Made by a program: the position numbers and the translations under genes. Positions 11,502-23,500 of a DNA stretch of 64,000 nucleotides are shown one piece after another. The notes beneath the pieces are model-generated. The model ran no database searches and was not told the origin of the DNA. It saw only the letters and a program-made list of their open reading frames with translations. How positions within the stretch are numbered: position 1 is the stretch's first letter; each line of letters starts with the position of its first letter. The stretch comes from Meghimatium bilineatum (Eukaryota > Mollusca > Gastropoda > Stylommatophora > Philomycidae): contig CM067298.1 in the NCBI GenBank assembly GCA_034231615.1, positions 25,624,528 through 25,688,527 on the forward strand, written 5' to 3'.

Positions 11502-11734
11502 GACTTCGCATATGAGTGGTCCTGGGTTCATTCCCCAGTTGAGGCTGAAATGTTTTCAGATCGCAACGGCTCCCAGGTCGACCCAGCCTTAAATGGGTAC
11601 CGGATTAATCCGGGAAGTAAAGACTGCGAGGGAGAGGAGATGGCTACCGCCCTCATTTGCAGAGCCTGTGAAATGTGAGATAGCTAACATCTCACACCCC
11701 TACGGCATTAATAAATGCTATGGGTTACTTTACT
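11502..11734 (+). mobile_element. tRNA-related SINE S3 with 12-bp TSD
   Basis: This 233-bp element starts with a tRNA-like segment whose cctgggttcattccccag fits a pol III B box. A body follows containing aatgggtaccggattaatcc and gggagaggagatgg, then a small stem (ggcattaataaatgct) and a tttactta tail. A perfect direct repeat tactaacagcat flanks it at 11490-11501 and 11735-11746. The A-box half of the tRNA head seems to be missing, so it is probably 5' truncated. Its tail resembles that of S2 although the bodies differ. Confidence 0.88.
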
Positions 11735-11746
11735 TACTAACAGCAT

Positions 11747-12375
11747 ATTATGTTCAGCTTCATCCTATTCGTGTTTTTTGTCCATATTCTTATATCATAA
11801 TCTTCTCTCGTTTTATCTCGTCGGTCTTCGTATTTACCTTCCAGTATTCACGAGGACTTGTCTTTAGGTCTGACCACTGCCTCCCACATCCCAGACCAAC
11901 AACCATGGAACATCAAACCCCATTATAGATAGAAGACGTATAATAATACTTTTCCCTTATGGAACCCCAACAACGTTCAATCTACACAACGATATTTCCT
12001 TGGTTGCATATTCTGGATATGGCAGAAATTTCTAGAGAAATCTTCCACATCCTCAATTATCCTTATGATCGATCTTCCACACAAACTCTATGGCTTATAA
12101 TAAACATTGACACAAACAAACCTTCCCTGACGGTTTTCACCAAAAGTATCATAGTTTTATGTAGCGCAATATTCCACAGCTACTTTTCATCGTCCAATTT
12201 TACCCTTTTAACGTGTCTAATTTTACTCTTTTAACTCGTCGAATTTAACTCTTTTAACTCCGAATATATCTCCCTTAGCCGCCTCTTACAACACACATCA
12301 CAACACGATCACAACGTTATTAGTCCTTTCTGTCTTTCTAAACGCGACAACACGGGGGGGGGGAGGGTTGTGAGG
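11747..12375. other. spacer
   Basis: Two open frames of 111 and 91 codons (11593-11928, 11959-12234) were examined. The first begins inside the SINE. The second is hydrophobic without motifs. A run of 10 G residues lies at 12354-12363. Confidence 0.35.
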
Positions 12376-12710
12376 AGATATGTGAGAAGAATGGCGGATG
12401 GACATGGGAGAGAAATGGCAGATGGATATAGGAGAAAAATGGCGGATGCACATGGAAAAACATGGCGGATGGATATAGGAGGAAAATGGCGGATGGACAT
12501 AGGAGAAAAATAGCAGATGGACATAAGAGAACAATGGCGGATGGACATAGGAGAAACATGGCGGATGGACATGGGAGAAAATGGTGGATGGATATGGGAG
12601 AAGAATGGTGGATGAACATGGGAGAAAAATGGCGGATGGGCATGGGAGAGAAAAGGCGGATGAATATGGGAGAAGAATGGCAGATAGACATGGGGGAAAA
12701 ATAGGAGAAA
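12376..12710. repeat. 24-bp minisatellite, about 14 copies
   Basis: Consensus atggcggatggacataggag followed by four A/G bases. Because 24 is divisible by three, frames stay open on both strands: a plus-strand MADGHRRK octapeptide repeat (12462-12704) and a minus-strand SIRHFSPM-type repeat of up to 146 codons. The strand is purine-rich. I treat the frames as by-products, since three overlapping frames are equally open. Confidence 0.92.
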
Positions 12711-14672
12711 GAATCTTCCCGTAGATGAGGAAGCGTGCATTAATGTCACACAGATCTAAAAATAGAACGCACCGGAGACATAATGGACTATGCTATAGTA
12801 TTATCTTATTGGCTACATCAAGTCTTAAACTTGCCTCCACTTGTTCATTTATTGAACATGTTCCCATTACGGTTGGTTTCCCTAGAATCAGGAATATCCT
12901 TCCCCATATCTCTGTCTGACGTGATTATACTCCGCGGAAGCGCAACCAGTGGCCAAGATTAATATCATACAACATTCATAACACACACATGTCAAGAAAT
13001 TCTGGATGTGGTGGTTTAGTCAAAGAATGCTGCTCACAAAACCAGTACTAGACAGATCAAGACACATCGGCCGTCTAAAATGGTTATACTACCCGTGGAT
13101 CAGAGTCGGGAAATTGTGTAATTACATTTTACATGGACACGCAATATAACAAAGGATGTTAGAGGCTGTGTCTTCTCCTGGAAGCTTCGACTGACACACG
13201 TTCTTTCAGCCTCTGTGAAGTGCGAAGAACGCCGTGTTGTAGTCAAAAGTACAAACACAACAAATTATCAATTATTGACTCGTCGCTAGATTGTCTTATA
13301 TTGGTAACACTTTTATCTATCTCTGTTAATTTTTACATTTCTTGCATTACACCCAGAGCCCCCCCCCCCCCCCCACACTTACAGATTTTGGATGTTACCC
13401 GACACTGGTGCTTTATCTCTTGAATACGAATTATTGACCAGCTGGAATAACTATATGGCCCTCCATGTTTAGTGCTAGCACTTTTCTTGCCAGACATATT
13501 TGCTTCTTTCAGTCTGACTGCTGCCAATGTCAGGGATATTATTATGCTGGAGTGAGATGTCTCATGTCCTAGATGACAACAAGCTGGAAATCAATGTCAA
13601 AATCGTCCACAAGTCAGTATTACGTTCACATTATGTAAGTCTCAAAACGTATATTGGCGCTGATCAGAAAATTTACCTGGTTCTACAACACAGTCTATGA
13701 TATACCGGTAACTAGCAAATCTCAAGACAGACACACTAAGCTAACATGTCCACACAACGTGAAGTTAACACAACTGAAGACATAACTATGCGCTGCTCTG
13801 CTGAGATGAATGAAGTACAAGCAAGTTCGAAGACAGAAACACTCAGAGACTAAATGAATGAATTCTAAATGTTCAAGTAAAATGTCTGAGTGCTTACGGT
13901 GCTTGCTCGATAATTACGGCACGTTTCTTGTATCATTTTCACCTTACTATCTCGAGACTGACTGAACGGAAGATTGCAGTCAACTGCGTACAGCATCGAA
14001 ACTAAACACTCTATAACCACACACAAAATTAAGATTTTTCTATGCTACTATAGTACGTGTAAACATATGCCATCTGATTTCATTCCATATTTTTTTTAAA
14101 ACCGATTGCATGTATTATTATATATGTTAGCATGTGGTGTATTTTTGGTGACTTTATGATTTTATCACTCATAATTGTGCAGATAATGCAGATTTCTCAA
14201 ACCGCAAGTTTTCTTTGAATTATGTCGGTGAAACAACTTTTAAACCACTTAATATAATGTATCGTAATTTTGTAAATTGTGAACTGTCAAGGTTAGTCAC
14301 GTATAGGCGTATCAGCAATTGCCAATTTGTGACTGTAAAAATGAGTAATGAAAAATATGCTTTAATGCGGTTTTTCCGTATGTTTTAAAAACAGTGATCA
14401 TTTAGATGAGAATATATCGTATCTTCCACACAAGGACGCATATTATGGAGGTGCTTGGTGAAGTCAAATGTACCTCTATAAATATGTACGCTATATTCAA
14501 CCGCTGGTGTTAGTTCAATTTGGTTCTATCAGAGCTTTACAACCATATAAAATAGTGGTGCTCGCAGTTCTGATAATCCAGTCACCATGGCATTCGGTTT
14601 TTATAATAAACTTGGTTTTATGCAACTGTAAGGCTGAAAACACACAGAAGTAATTACAATGCTGATAAAACA
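12711..14672. other. spacer with a poly-C tract
   Basis: A run of 16 C residues (13359-13374) is followed by gatgttacccgacactgg. A very similar string follows about 50 bp after a C-rich stretch at 21.05 kb (ttgttacccaacactgg), so 13.38-13.50 and 21.05-21.12 kb look like two copies of an unnamed dispersed repeat. Nothing else was recognised. Confidence 0.4.
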
Positions 14673-14681
14673 CAAGTAATT

Positions 14682-15004
14682 GTTATGTTATGTTATGTTC
14701 CTCCGGGGCCATAGGCGGTGCGTAGGGCAGAAACCATAGCCTTCCATTTCTGTCTTTGTGTTGCCAGGTCTTTCAATTGTTGCGTGTTGTTTAGGTTCAT
14801 TGACATGCCTTCTCTATTAATGGTTCTTCGTAGAGTTTCTCTAGGTCTCCCTCTTCTTCTTACTCTAGGTGGCACCCAATATAGTGATTGCTGGGGAATT
14901 CTTGGGCTGTTCATTCTGAGAACATGGCCGATGTAAGTCCAACGCCTTTGTCTAATTAAGGAAGATATATAGGTTTGTTTGCTTTCCTCTCTTATAGTAG
15001 TGTG
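14682..15004 (-). mobile_element. RTE-like LINE 3' end with (CATAA)n tail and TSD
   Basis: Minus-strand coding fragment of about 100 codons: RQRRWTYIGHVLRM, then RRRGRPRETLRRTINRE and RQKWKAMVSAL, ending AYGPGGT and a stop. RW-IGHVLRM and GRPRETWRR are well-known C-terminal signatures of RTE-like non-LTR elements. The stop TAA is part of the tail, which reads aacataacataacataac. The direct repeat caagtaatt at 14673-14681 and 15005-15013 is a plausible 9-bp TSD. A longer open frame runs on upstream to 15208, but that part is flanking DNA. Confidence 0.82.
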
Positions 15005-15190
15005 CAAGTAATTACAATGCTGAAAACATTCCATTACGTGTTGTAATAACGCGATGATTCGGCACCTTTTCCGCAGCTCTCGCACCACCTCAATATTATG
15101 CACAAATATGTTAGCAGTGGTGAAACGATGTAAGCTTGTTTGATCTGGACATATAACGTGACACAACTCACTTTCTAAAGTTATTTTGCA

Positions 15191-15377
15191 AGGAATGTTC
15201 GAGGACATAAGAACTAGGCGGAAAATGAAAATCCTGGATTGACAGCATCAAGGAATGTTCGAGGACATAAGAAAAAAGCGGAAAATGAAAATCCTGGATT
15301 GACAGCATCAAGGAATGTTCGAGGACATAAGAACAAAGCGGAAAATGAAAATCCTGGATTGACAGCATCAAGGAATG
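15191..15377. repeat. 60-bp tandem repeat, 3 copies
   Basis: Three near-identical units (aaggaatgttcgaggacata through ctggattgacagcatc) differ at only a few positions (actagg, aaaaag, acaaag). 60 is divisible by three, which gives a short repetitive minus-strand frame. A run of 10 G residues follows at 15444-15453. Confidence 0.92.
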
Positions 15378-15453
15378 GTCTGATCCTGAGTTTTCTGCAA
15401 TAGTCTGAATGGTTGAAGACAGAGTTGTTTGGGTTTGGGGGTTGGGGGGGGGG

Positions 15454-16985
15454 AATCTGTGATGTCTCCAGTGTGGCACCCCACCCCTCCTACTTTAAAA
15501 GGGTTATTTATCATATTCTTATTTTCATACACGAAGTTATAACACAGAAAATGATCATTTTGTGTGTGTAATCATACCAGTACGCCCCACACAAAAACTA
15601 AATTCTGACCACGGCAACTCTGCAGTATTTTGTGTAGCTCATATAATCTTCAATGAAGGGCAGTTAATATTCAATGAGAAACATACTCGGTATAACGTCG
15701 TGTTTCCATGAGTGGTTTAATTGGGGAATTTGTCGACAAACCGCTGCTTACAGATACCATAGAGCAGTTTTACATAAAAGTACAATACTTTGAAATACGC
15801 ACTATAGCTATTTTGTCCTTATCTTGACACTTTAAAAAAAAATTGAAACGTCTCTTTCATGTATTTATTATACGTAAATATGCTATTTAACCCAATTATT
15901 GTCTTTGTATTATATATGTATACATCTAGAGATACTGAAACCACGTGTTTATACTGAGTGTACGGAATCGCTTGAGTAAATCACCAGACTCTTGTCTCAA
16001 GACATCTACCGTGTCATCAAAATAAACAGAAATGTATGCACGTTATTACGTGCAAGACAAATCAACAAGTTTCATATATCCCACCTTCACAAAAGACAAG
16101 CGGAAAAATAAATTCGATGAGATATCCATCAGGGCTAGACAATTTATGTTTCTCCAGCATGGATGCAACACATTTTTAGAAACAATGGATTCTTTCCTTC
16201 ACATTTCAAACCGGAGTAATGAAATCACCGCCAACGGACTAGAAAAATAAGCGTTTATACAAGACGATACGGCCATTATGTTCATTGTGATCAAGTGTTC
16301 TGTCCATAGCGGCCAACAATAAGCATGCATTAAGGCTGGCTAAAGTGCAGTATATGATTTGCATACTTGCCTGCTTGACTGTACTGAACTCTGGAGATTG
16401 TGTAAGCCCCATAAATGTCATTGGGCACGCAACAGGCCACATGAGGGCTGAGATCATATCTTTCTACTGGCAACGGTTTTTCTGTTAGTTCCTAAATGAT
16501 TTACTGGCTGGTAGCTCATTAGTCTTATTGTTTATACAGCACAAGTCGGTCAATGGTTATGTATTCCTGAATATGTACTATGTGCATGTATCATGTTGCA
16601 GAATGTCTAGCCCACCTGCGCCTTCGCGCCTGAAATTCGAATGTTTGATCCATACAATAACCTCACTTATATGACCACACATCAGCTCTTCACCACACAT
16701 TAATAATAGAACAATCAAATAAAATTGTCAAGCCAGAAGTTAGAGGCTTTGAAAAAATTCAAAGGTAGATTTGTATTCAGAACGAGATACTTTTCACTTT
16801 CACAGATTACCTACTAGCCTGCATGGCTGAGAATAGAAGTTCTGGTGACTTTTAGTACTGATTGCTCCAATGTGGAATCCCTACGACAACAATGGATTAC
16901 GGGCTTGATCCACATTATTATTACTTGTATCATTATCCACAATGGCAGCATCGGTGAGCTGTTCGTTTTCCTGAGTTATTAATTC
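15454..16985. other. AT-rich spacer
   Basis: No arrays or family members were identified. Frames of 72-87 codons on both strands have no known motif. Confidence 0.35.
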
Positions 16986-17695
16986 TATTATAATGAGTAT
17001 ATTTGAATGTTGCAGTCCCACATTGAAAACATGGCAAATGTCTGCGAGTTGTTCTGTGACAATAAACATCACTAAAACGGTGGCAATGTGTCTGGATCTA
17101 CAGTACCAACAAACATCACTATAAACAACACTCAAATAAAGCAAGTCAACAACACTAGTTACCTAGGATCCACAATTATATCTACCCTTTCCATAGACAA
17201 TGAAATAAACGCATTGGGAAAGCTGCTATCATTATTGGCAGACTCAAAGCGAGCTTGGAAAAACCATAAACTAAAATTGAAAACAAAGATACAGATCTAT
17301 CAAACATGCGTGATTAGTACACTATACTACGGATCTCAAAATTGGACTATATAAACCAAACATGAGAGGAGACTTAATATCGTTCATCTAAGATGTCTCT
17401 GCAAGATCTTAAACATGGCACAACAAAATCACCATCATAGAAGTGCTGCTCCGCACTCAGCTACCATCTGCTATGGAAACACACAATATAAATATATTGC
17501 GTTGGCTGGGTCATGTCCGCAGAATGCCGAACCGCCACATCCAAAAACAAGTACTATTCAGGGAACTGGCTGAAGGCCATCGAGCCTTCTGTAGATCAAT
17601 GCTGATGCATGAAGACATCTGTAAATCATCAATGAAAGGATTCCACATAGAATCCAAAAATGTGGAAAACACGGTGGAAACTCGGGATGTCTGAA
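16986..17695 (+). mobile_element. LINE C-terminal region, degenerate
   Basis: Plus-strand remnant in at least two frames. VNNTSYLGSTIISTLSIDNE (17142 onward) is the YLGST block after the RT domain. It is followed by LKTKIQIYQTCVISTLYYGS and then W, matching the conserved CVISTLLYGSE-W block. In another frame INILRWLGHVRRMPN and then QVLFRELAEGHR match the WLGHV-RM and GEL-GR blocks. Order and spacing fit one LINE C-terminus with frameshifts. No tail or TSD was found. The 27.4 and 44.0 kb fragments belong to a similar lineage. Confidence 0.75.
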
Positions 17696-17759
17696 GGAAG
17701 AACCTGTGTGAGAAAGTAGCATTGTTCAGAAATAATATGTTTACAAGATTTTTTTTTTT

Positions 17760-17835
17760 TTATGTGACACAGAAGTCATGCTGAAGTCAAATGCATCTGT
17801 CCGAAAGCGCAGATATCACAACAAAGCTGTTTAAA
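17760..17835 (+). mobile_element. SINE-like retroposon S1, short fragment
   Basis: A 75-bp match to S1 (cagaagtcatgctgaagtc, gcgcagatatcac). A second S1 copy with the same block starts about 250 bp downstream. It is preceded by a run of T residues (17751-17761). Confidence 0.6.
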
Positions 17836-18088
17836 AATATGGAAGAAAAAAGAGAAAGGCGCAAAATAAAAATCTTTCGTTGCTGTGATATCATCGCTTG
17901 AAAAGTCCCCAATCCTGAGAAAATATTCAACGGATTGCTTTTTTATTAATGTTAAATGACCGTCTGCAAGACGCAAAAGACCATACTTACATTTTAAGGT
18001 TGCGCTCATGTGGCAACCGATGCCTGGGCTTCTATCTAGTTCCAGATGCACAGAATAGGGCAACTATTTTCTCATGACGTTTTTAAAT

Positions 18089-18250
18089 TGGCTGTCTCAT
18101 CCCATAGAGGGCCAGAGTGACCCAGAAGTCATGTTGAAGTCGAATGCATCTGGCCTAAAGGCGCATATATCACAGACAAGCTAGAAATCATGACAACACA
18201 TTCCTTTCTTCGGACTACATCCTGCTAAACTGCATGAGTTTCAGAACGAA
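18089..18250 (+). mobile_element. SINE-like retroposon S1, abutting a LINE tail
   Basis: S1 body from ggctgtctcatcccatagag through gactacatcctgctaaactg and gagtttcagaacgaa. At 18250 it runs straight into the reversed (TGA)n tail of the minus-strand LINE, so a plus-strand SINE and a minus-strand LINE are joined tail to tail. Its own (GAA)n tail is absent. Confidence 0.7.
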
Positions 18251-19320
18251 TCATCATCAAATACCGACTCCGCACCGAAGATTGGCTGCAACAGACTTCC
18301 AACATCCCCTATCTCTTGTTTTGGTGGTGTACTCTTCTAGACTGTAACCTGTCCATCTTGTGATGTTACTCTTACTTGTATCTCTGCCTACCTCTTGCTT
18401 GCTTCCCTTTGACTTTACCCTCAAGTAAGATCTTGAATACGGTGTCATGTTTTTTAATGTGTCCAAAATATGTTATTTGCTTGATCTTTATATTCTTTCA
18501 TAATTCTTTCTTTACATTAAGTGCTGTTAGATCCTCTTTGTTTGTATTCTTCTCTTTCCATGATGTTCTCCCTGCTATTCTAATACAAACACCTTAAAGG
18601 CATCAATTATGTCTTCTAATTGTTTGTTTAGTGTCCATATTTCTGAGCCATACATTAGTATAGAATATATGTAGTATTTCATAATTCTCATTTTTAACTT
18701 GTTTGTAATTTGTTTAGATGTTAATATTTTCCTCATGTCATTGAAAGTAATTTTAGCCATTCCTATTCTCATTTTAACTTATATGTCATATCTGCCGTCA
18801 ATTGTGATTATCTGTCCACGATATTGATAGTGTTCTACGTGTTATAGTTTCCATGTACGTTTAGTATTTGCTCTTCTGAGACATTGTTGATTAGCTTGGT
18901 TTTTAAAAAATATTTATATCCAGTCCATATTCTTTACTTTATTTATTAGTCTTTGTAGCTCATGTTCAGTTTCTGCAAAAAGAAGTATCATCTACATATC
19001 TCAGGTTGTTTATTATTTTCCCATTGATCTTGAGTCCTGTCATTTTTTCTATATTTTTAAGGATATTCTCTGTGTAGATATTAAATAGGCTAGGTGATAA
19101 ATGCATCCTTGTCTTACCCCTCTTCTTATTTCTATGTATGGTGAGTAGCTGTTTTCACACCTTATTGATGCAGTTTGTTCCCAATATATATTTCTAATCA
19201 GCCTGATGTCTTTTCCATCTATGCCTATTTCATGAAGAAATGTAACAATTTATCATGTTGAACTCTGTCACATGCCTTGCTGTAGTCTATGAAGCAAATA
19301 TAGATACTTTTTTGGAACTA
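18251..19320 (-). mobile_element. RTE-like LINE, RT and C-terminal region
   Basis: The longest LINE remnant here. On the minus strand, in order: FIDYSKACDRVQH (RT motif A, near 19295-19255), EIRRGVRQGC (near 19130-19105, the RRGVRQGC-LSP block), LRYVDDT (near 19005-18983, the catalytic Y-DD box with V in place of A), then MRIGMAKITFNDMRKIL, YYIYSILMYGSEIWTLNKQ, and at the end RDRGCWKSVAANLRCGVGI followed by a stop. The stop TGA is the first triplet of a short (TGA)n tail at 18251-18259. Several frames are needed, so the copy is dead. It is 5' truncated before the N-terminal RT motifs, and the endonuclease is missing. Related 3' ends lie at 30.5 and 38.3 kb. Confidence 0.85.
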
Positions 19321-19321
19321 T

Positions 19322-19478
19322 ATATTTATCTATCATGAACGAATACAAACCATCAAATTCAATTAGCAGTTCCAAAATTATCATTATCTATCAAATTCAA
19401 TTAGTAGTTTCAAAATTATCTCTATCTATCAAGAACGAATACATACCATCAAATTCAATTAGTAGTTCTAAAAATATC
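19322..19478. repeat. tandem repeat near the LINE 5' edge
   Basis: Two long units (tatctatca-gaacgaataca, then ccatcaaattcaattag) and one shorter internal unit lacking the first part. It starts exactly where recognisable LINE sequence stops. Confidence 0.8.
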
Positions 19479-20150
19479 ACACACAAAATAATTGTACAGT
19501 AGAATCTTGAAAGGAATCTGCTTGGTGGGCAGATTGACCCCTGACCCTCTATGCCTCAGGGCAGTGAATGGTTCGGTAAGGATGGATATGAACGGAAGTT
19601 GCGAGAAGATTATTCTTGGTATCATTTTTTGATGATTGAAAACCACCCAATTTCCCTCGTTTTTTTGCTCGTTCTTTCTCGCTGTCCACCTTCACGTGAC
19701 TAATGCAGCCAAACTGGTCTCACGTCATCATCTATCATTTTTATCACGAATATTGATGGAATGAAGACATTCAAATTCAAACGTATATTTTTCTGTCTGA
19801 GTTGAAAAATCAACGTGAATGGCAAACCCAGCGATTTTATCCTTACCTACAAGACAGTTGTGAAAGGAGAAGTCTGGGGTACGGGACATTGACAGAAAGA
19901 GAGATGTCTGTCATTCTTACATTGAGTAAGCACAGTTAACATCTCCCTTTAAATTACAATTCACACATTCTTTACAAACACGACTCGTATAATGTTAATG
20001 ACGCATAAAATACACAAAACAAACAAGTGAAACATTTTAAAATAAATAGGCCTATTGTTGTATTTGATTAAGCGTTCGATTCTCGTCGAATTCTTACAAT
20101 CTTATTCACTCACACTTAACGACGACAGTGAACAAGTAATAGACCAGGTT

Positions 20151-20152
<2 letters not shown>
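19479..20152. other. spacer
   Basis: AT-rich, nothing recognised. Confidence 0.3.

Positions 20153-20204
<52 letters not shown>
20153..20204. repeat. (TC)n microsatellite
   Basis: About 26 uninterrupted TC dinucleotides. A short CA run (20260-20272) lies downstream. Confidence 0.97.
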
Positions 20205-20207
<3 letters not shown>

Positions 20208-20902
20208 TACTAAATTATTAACAACGACAGTAAACCAGTCAGTCGCACACAAGCGCGCGCACACACACACACATATCATCACCGACAGAAACCAAGCCGT
20301 AGATCAGGTCAGTCACATATTCACACATGTCCTAAAAATCAACAGTACAACTCAAACAAAATGATTTATTGAATGACCAGAATTCAACGGCTCTATTACG
20401 ACTCTACTTCAGTTTGCAGTCTAGCATTGAAAAATCTCCAAATTGATCGAGCTTTCACCATTATATGAGCTCAAGCCTTACTATTCAATCTGCAAAGCTG
20501 CATTATGTTCGCTTGGAGTGCCGCCGTGTTCGCACTCTAAAACAGACATAACGAAACCCCACGATACAATGGTTTCCTAAATTAAAGACATGAGCAGGAG
20601 TTTGCTCACAGTTGTGGTTAGTTCACCTCACAGTCGCTTCATCGTCTGGTACGTTTGATGTGATTAAATATGACCTTCCGTACCTAATCGCGGGAGCATG
20701 GGGAACATACAAGGATATAAACAAAATGTTCTATACATGATCAATTTCGAACTTGATGCATTCTACAGAGATAAATCACCATTGTAGGGAATAACACAAC
20801 AAATTGGAAATATAAGGGCTGTGGTAATACCGTAAATACCAGCATGAACAGAAATTGGCAAATTATTATCAATGCTAAACGCAAAGTAAAGAACGATCCC
20901 TT

Positions 20903-21016
20903 GATATATCAAAATGAACAAAAATAGGTATAAGTGTTACCATAATAAGTTATAAAACAACCTAACAACGAGACACAGTAGTAGCACGTATACCTATTTT
21001 TGTTCATTTTGATATT
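20903..21016. mobile_element. inverted repeat, possible small foldback element
   Basis: The left arm around 20905-20932 (aaaatgaacaaaaataggta) is the reverse complement of the right arm around 20989-21014 (tacctatttttgttcatttt). The arms are about 27 bp with almost no mismatch, and the loop is about 57 bp. Whether this is a MITE or a local palindrome is open, since no TSD was identified. Confidence 0.65.
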
Positions 21017-22805
21017 TGCCCTGTGTTACCCCAGCCACCCATTTCCTGTTTAGGGTTGTTACCCAACACTGGAACCTTTATCCATTGATATAACTTTGGA
21101 AAATGTGGCCATACTCACCTGTGTATCCGCTCGTTTATTATCCTCGACAAGAGTATGGTCGAGCACGAAGATGACGCGAATCTTTCTGATAATGCGAATC
21201 TTTCTGATAATGCTAGTAACTCATCAATTTTCGTGGTCACTTTGAGTAGCATGTTCATTGAGAGGCAAGCTATAACCCCCCCCCCCCCCCCCGGTCACAG
21301 TTTTACCTCCATCTTTAAGACGGATGTGCAGAGAATGCTTCATATATAGTTTTAACACATAATTGTGCATAAAAAGCTCAAATGCGGCGTTCATGAATGA
21401 CTTACCCATCAGTGTACATCAGTATTGAGTAACTTTATCGATCGGCGGGCCATGCCAGGGTTATTTCTGGGATAGGGGCAAACCTGCTAGTCTAACGATC
21501 TGAAATTTTGTCTTAAAACATTTTGTTGAAGATTCAAATGTCCTAAAAGATACATGTGGCATCAAAGGACTTACGTGTGCTCTAAGTCAAAGCATTTATT
21601 GCCGCTAATAGACGTACACAGGGTTTCAGCGGGCACTATCTCCACAAGTATATTTCGTTCAGATCACTGCTCAGCCGGTAAACATCAAGTACGGTAAACA
21701 TCAAGTACGGTAAACATCAAGTTTTTAACGTAATTTCTCTATCACTATTTAACATCATAGTTAAAATACAGCTTGGCTACAGTAACTAGTTATTTTATAT
21801 TTTGTGAGTTCAAGGGTCAGTGCATGTGGCAATTTTAAACAATCTGACGAGCCAATTAATGGCTATCGGGAGGCATTTTTGACCATCCCTGGTATCGATT
21901 ATTACATTCCTTTCTGCAGCGTCATCAATAAATGTCCCGACTTCCTCATCTAGTACCACTGGATTTTCTCCATATAGTCCTACAGCTTGTGTGGTTTAAG
22001 TGATGACTGGAGAAAAAGTACCACATAATACAGGTGGGTATCAACTCTTTCTCCAGGATCCCAGATAGAAAGTTCACATACTTGGATAATATAACTAACC
22101 CTAACCCTAAATAATGAATATTTCAATTAATTAGTGATTATTTATTGATATAATATTTAGATCAATCAATTAACAATTAACCACAAATTACGTAGGTAGG
22201 CACTAATAGGAAACAAGAACGAAAATGGGGGTCCAATTATTGATCAGTCCCAATTATTCTTATCTAATATACCTCATTTGAAAGCACATTGTGTCAACTT
22301 TTTAGTCGTTATTGGAGAACATTTGCCTATCCATATAATATATTCAGATTACTAGGTCTAAAACAGTTTCTAATTTTTCTTCAGATGCACTATCAAATAA
22401 ATGTGATAGAATTCCTGTGACAAAAATATATATTTCTAACCGTATGCGCCTTCGTCTTCTGGAATAGAGAGACAATAACATAAGGATAACTTTGTTTATG
22501 TACTAGTGTGTATATGCGCGCGCGCACGCGTTTGTCCCCGTCCTCAATTTCAATTAGAGCTCTTCCAACAGTGACAAAGAAACCAGACGGAACTACGCAG
22601 ATAGGATCTCTTTTGTTACATTACACGGGAAAACAATACTCACTGTATGAGTGGAGGGAGGGGGAGAGAGAAATTACGACTGATCTGAGGCATAAATACC
22701 CGTCAAATAGTTCGGAGCAAAATACGATAATTTGTTGCAAGGCGTCAATTGGAAATATGTAGTCAGTACTATGTCTGTATTGAATCGCCCGTGAATGTAT
22801 TGTAT
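21017..22805. other. spacer with poly-C and short repeats
   Basis: A run of 17 C residues at 21276-21292. A 16-bp unit (aagtacggtaaacatc) occurs about three times at 21675-21722. Two and a half telomere-like aaccct units at 22095 are too few to mean anything. No gene was recognised. Confidence 0.4.
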
Positions 22806-23077
22806 TGTTCCGCCAGTGTTTTTCCGGGGTCTGAGAGAGAAGCAAAGAATAGCAACACTGTTTACCTTCTATGCATGTTGTAAGAGGCGATAAGGTGGGG
22901 GTTGGTCCATCCTATGTGGGGCCAAAGTGACCCAGAGCTATGCTGAAGTCGATGTGTAGGACCGAAAGACGCAGATATCTCAGCAATGCTGGAAACCATG
23001 ATAAACGCACTCCTTTCACTGGACTACATCCTGATAATCTGCAGGAGTTTGAGAGCGAACACACAAGAAGAAGAATA
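22806..23077 (+). mobile_element. SINE-like retroposon S1, near full length
   Basis: Has the whole S1 order: agcaaagaatagcaacactg, gtaagaggcgataag, ggggccaaagtgacccagag, atgctgaagtcg, gcagatatctcagcaatgct, actacatcctgataatctgc, and a tail of agaagaagaa. I saw no clear pol III A or B box. No certain TSD. Confidence 0.75.
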
Positions 23078-23282
23078 GTACTTTTTAGCTCGTTCACAAA
23101 CTCCTGTCGGTTAGAAGGTCCCGCGAAATGAATGCTTGGTTGTTTACAGTTTGTCTGCGATATCCGAGCCTTTTTCGTATGACGCATCTGACGTCAGTAA
23201 TGATATTTTGTGATTTTTTTTAACCTTCTAAGGGAGCCAGAAGCCAACGCTTAATTAGCCATATTCATTTTCTTAGTACTGG

Positions 23283-23500
23283 CATTGAGGGTTCTGATAG
23301 CAGCATTATCACAGAATCTCGCCATTTCTATCTCACTCATTGAGGGTTCTGATAGCAGCACTATCATATAATCTCGCCATTTCTATCTCACTCATTGAGG
23401 GTTCTGATAGCAGCACTATCATAGAATCTCGCCATTTCTATCTCACTCATTGAGGGTTCTGATAGCAGCATTATCACAGACGCTCTCACCATCTCTCTCT
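23283..23500. repeat. 55-bp minisatellite, 4 copies
   Basis: Unit cattgagggttctgatagca followed by gcactatcat and ctcgccatttctatctcact. Units 2 and 3 share changes (gcactatcat) absent from units 1 and 4, so the inner pair is the most recent duplication. Confidence 0.93.

Noticed and set aside
12309-12749. 146-codon minus frame and overlapping frames at the 24-bp array
   Set aside because: Three frames on two strands are open over the same repeat. Low complexity.
22090-22106. Telomere-like aaccctaaccct
   Set aside because: Only about two and a half units. No array.
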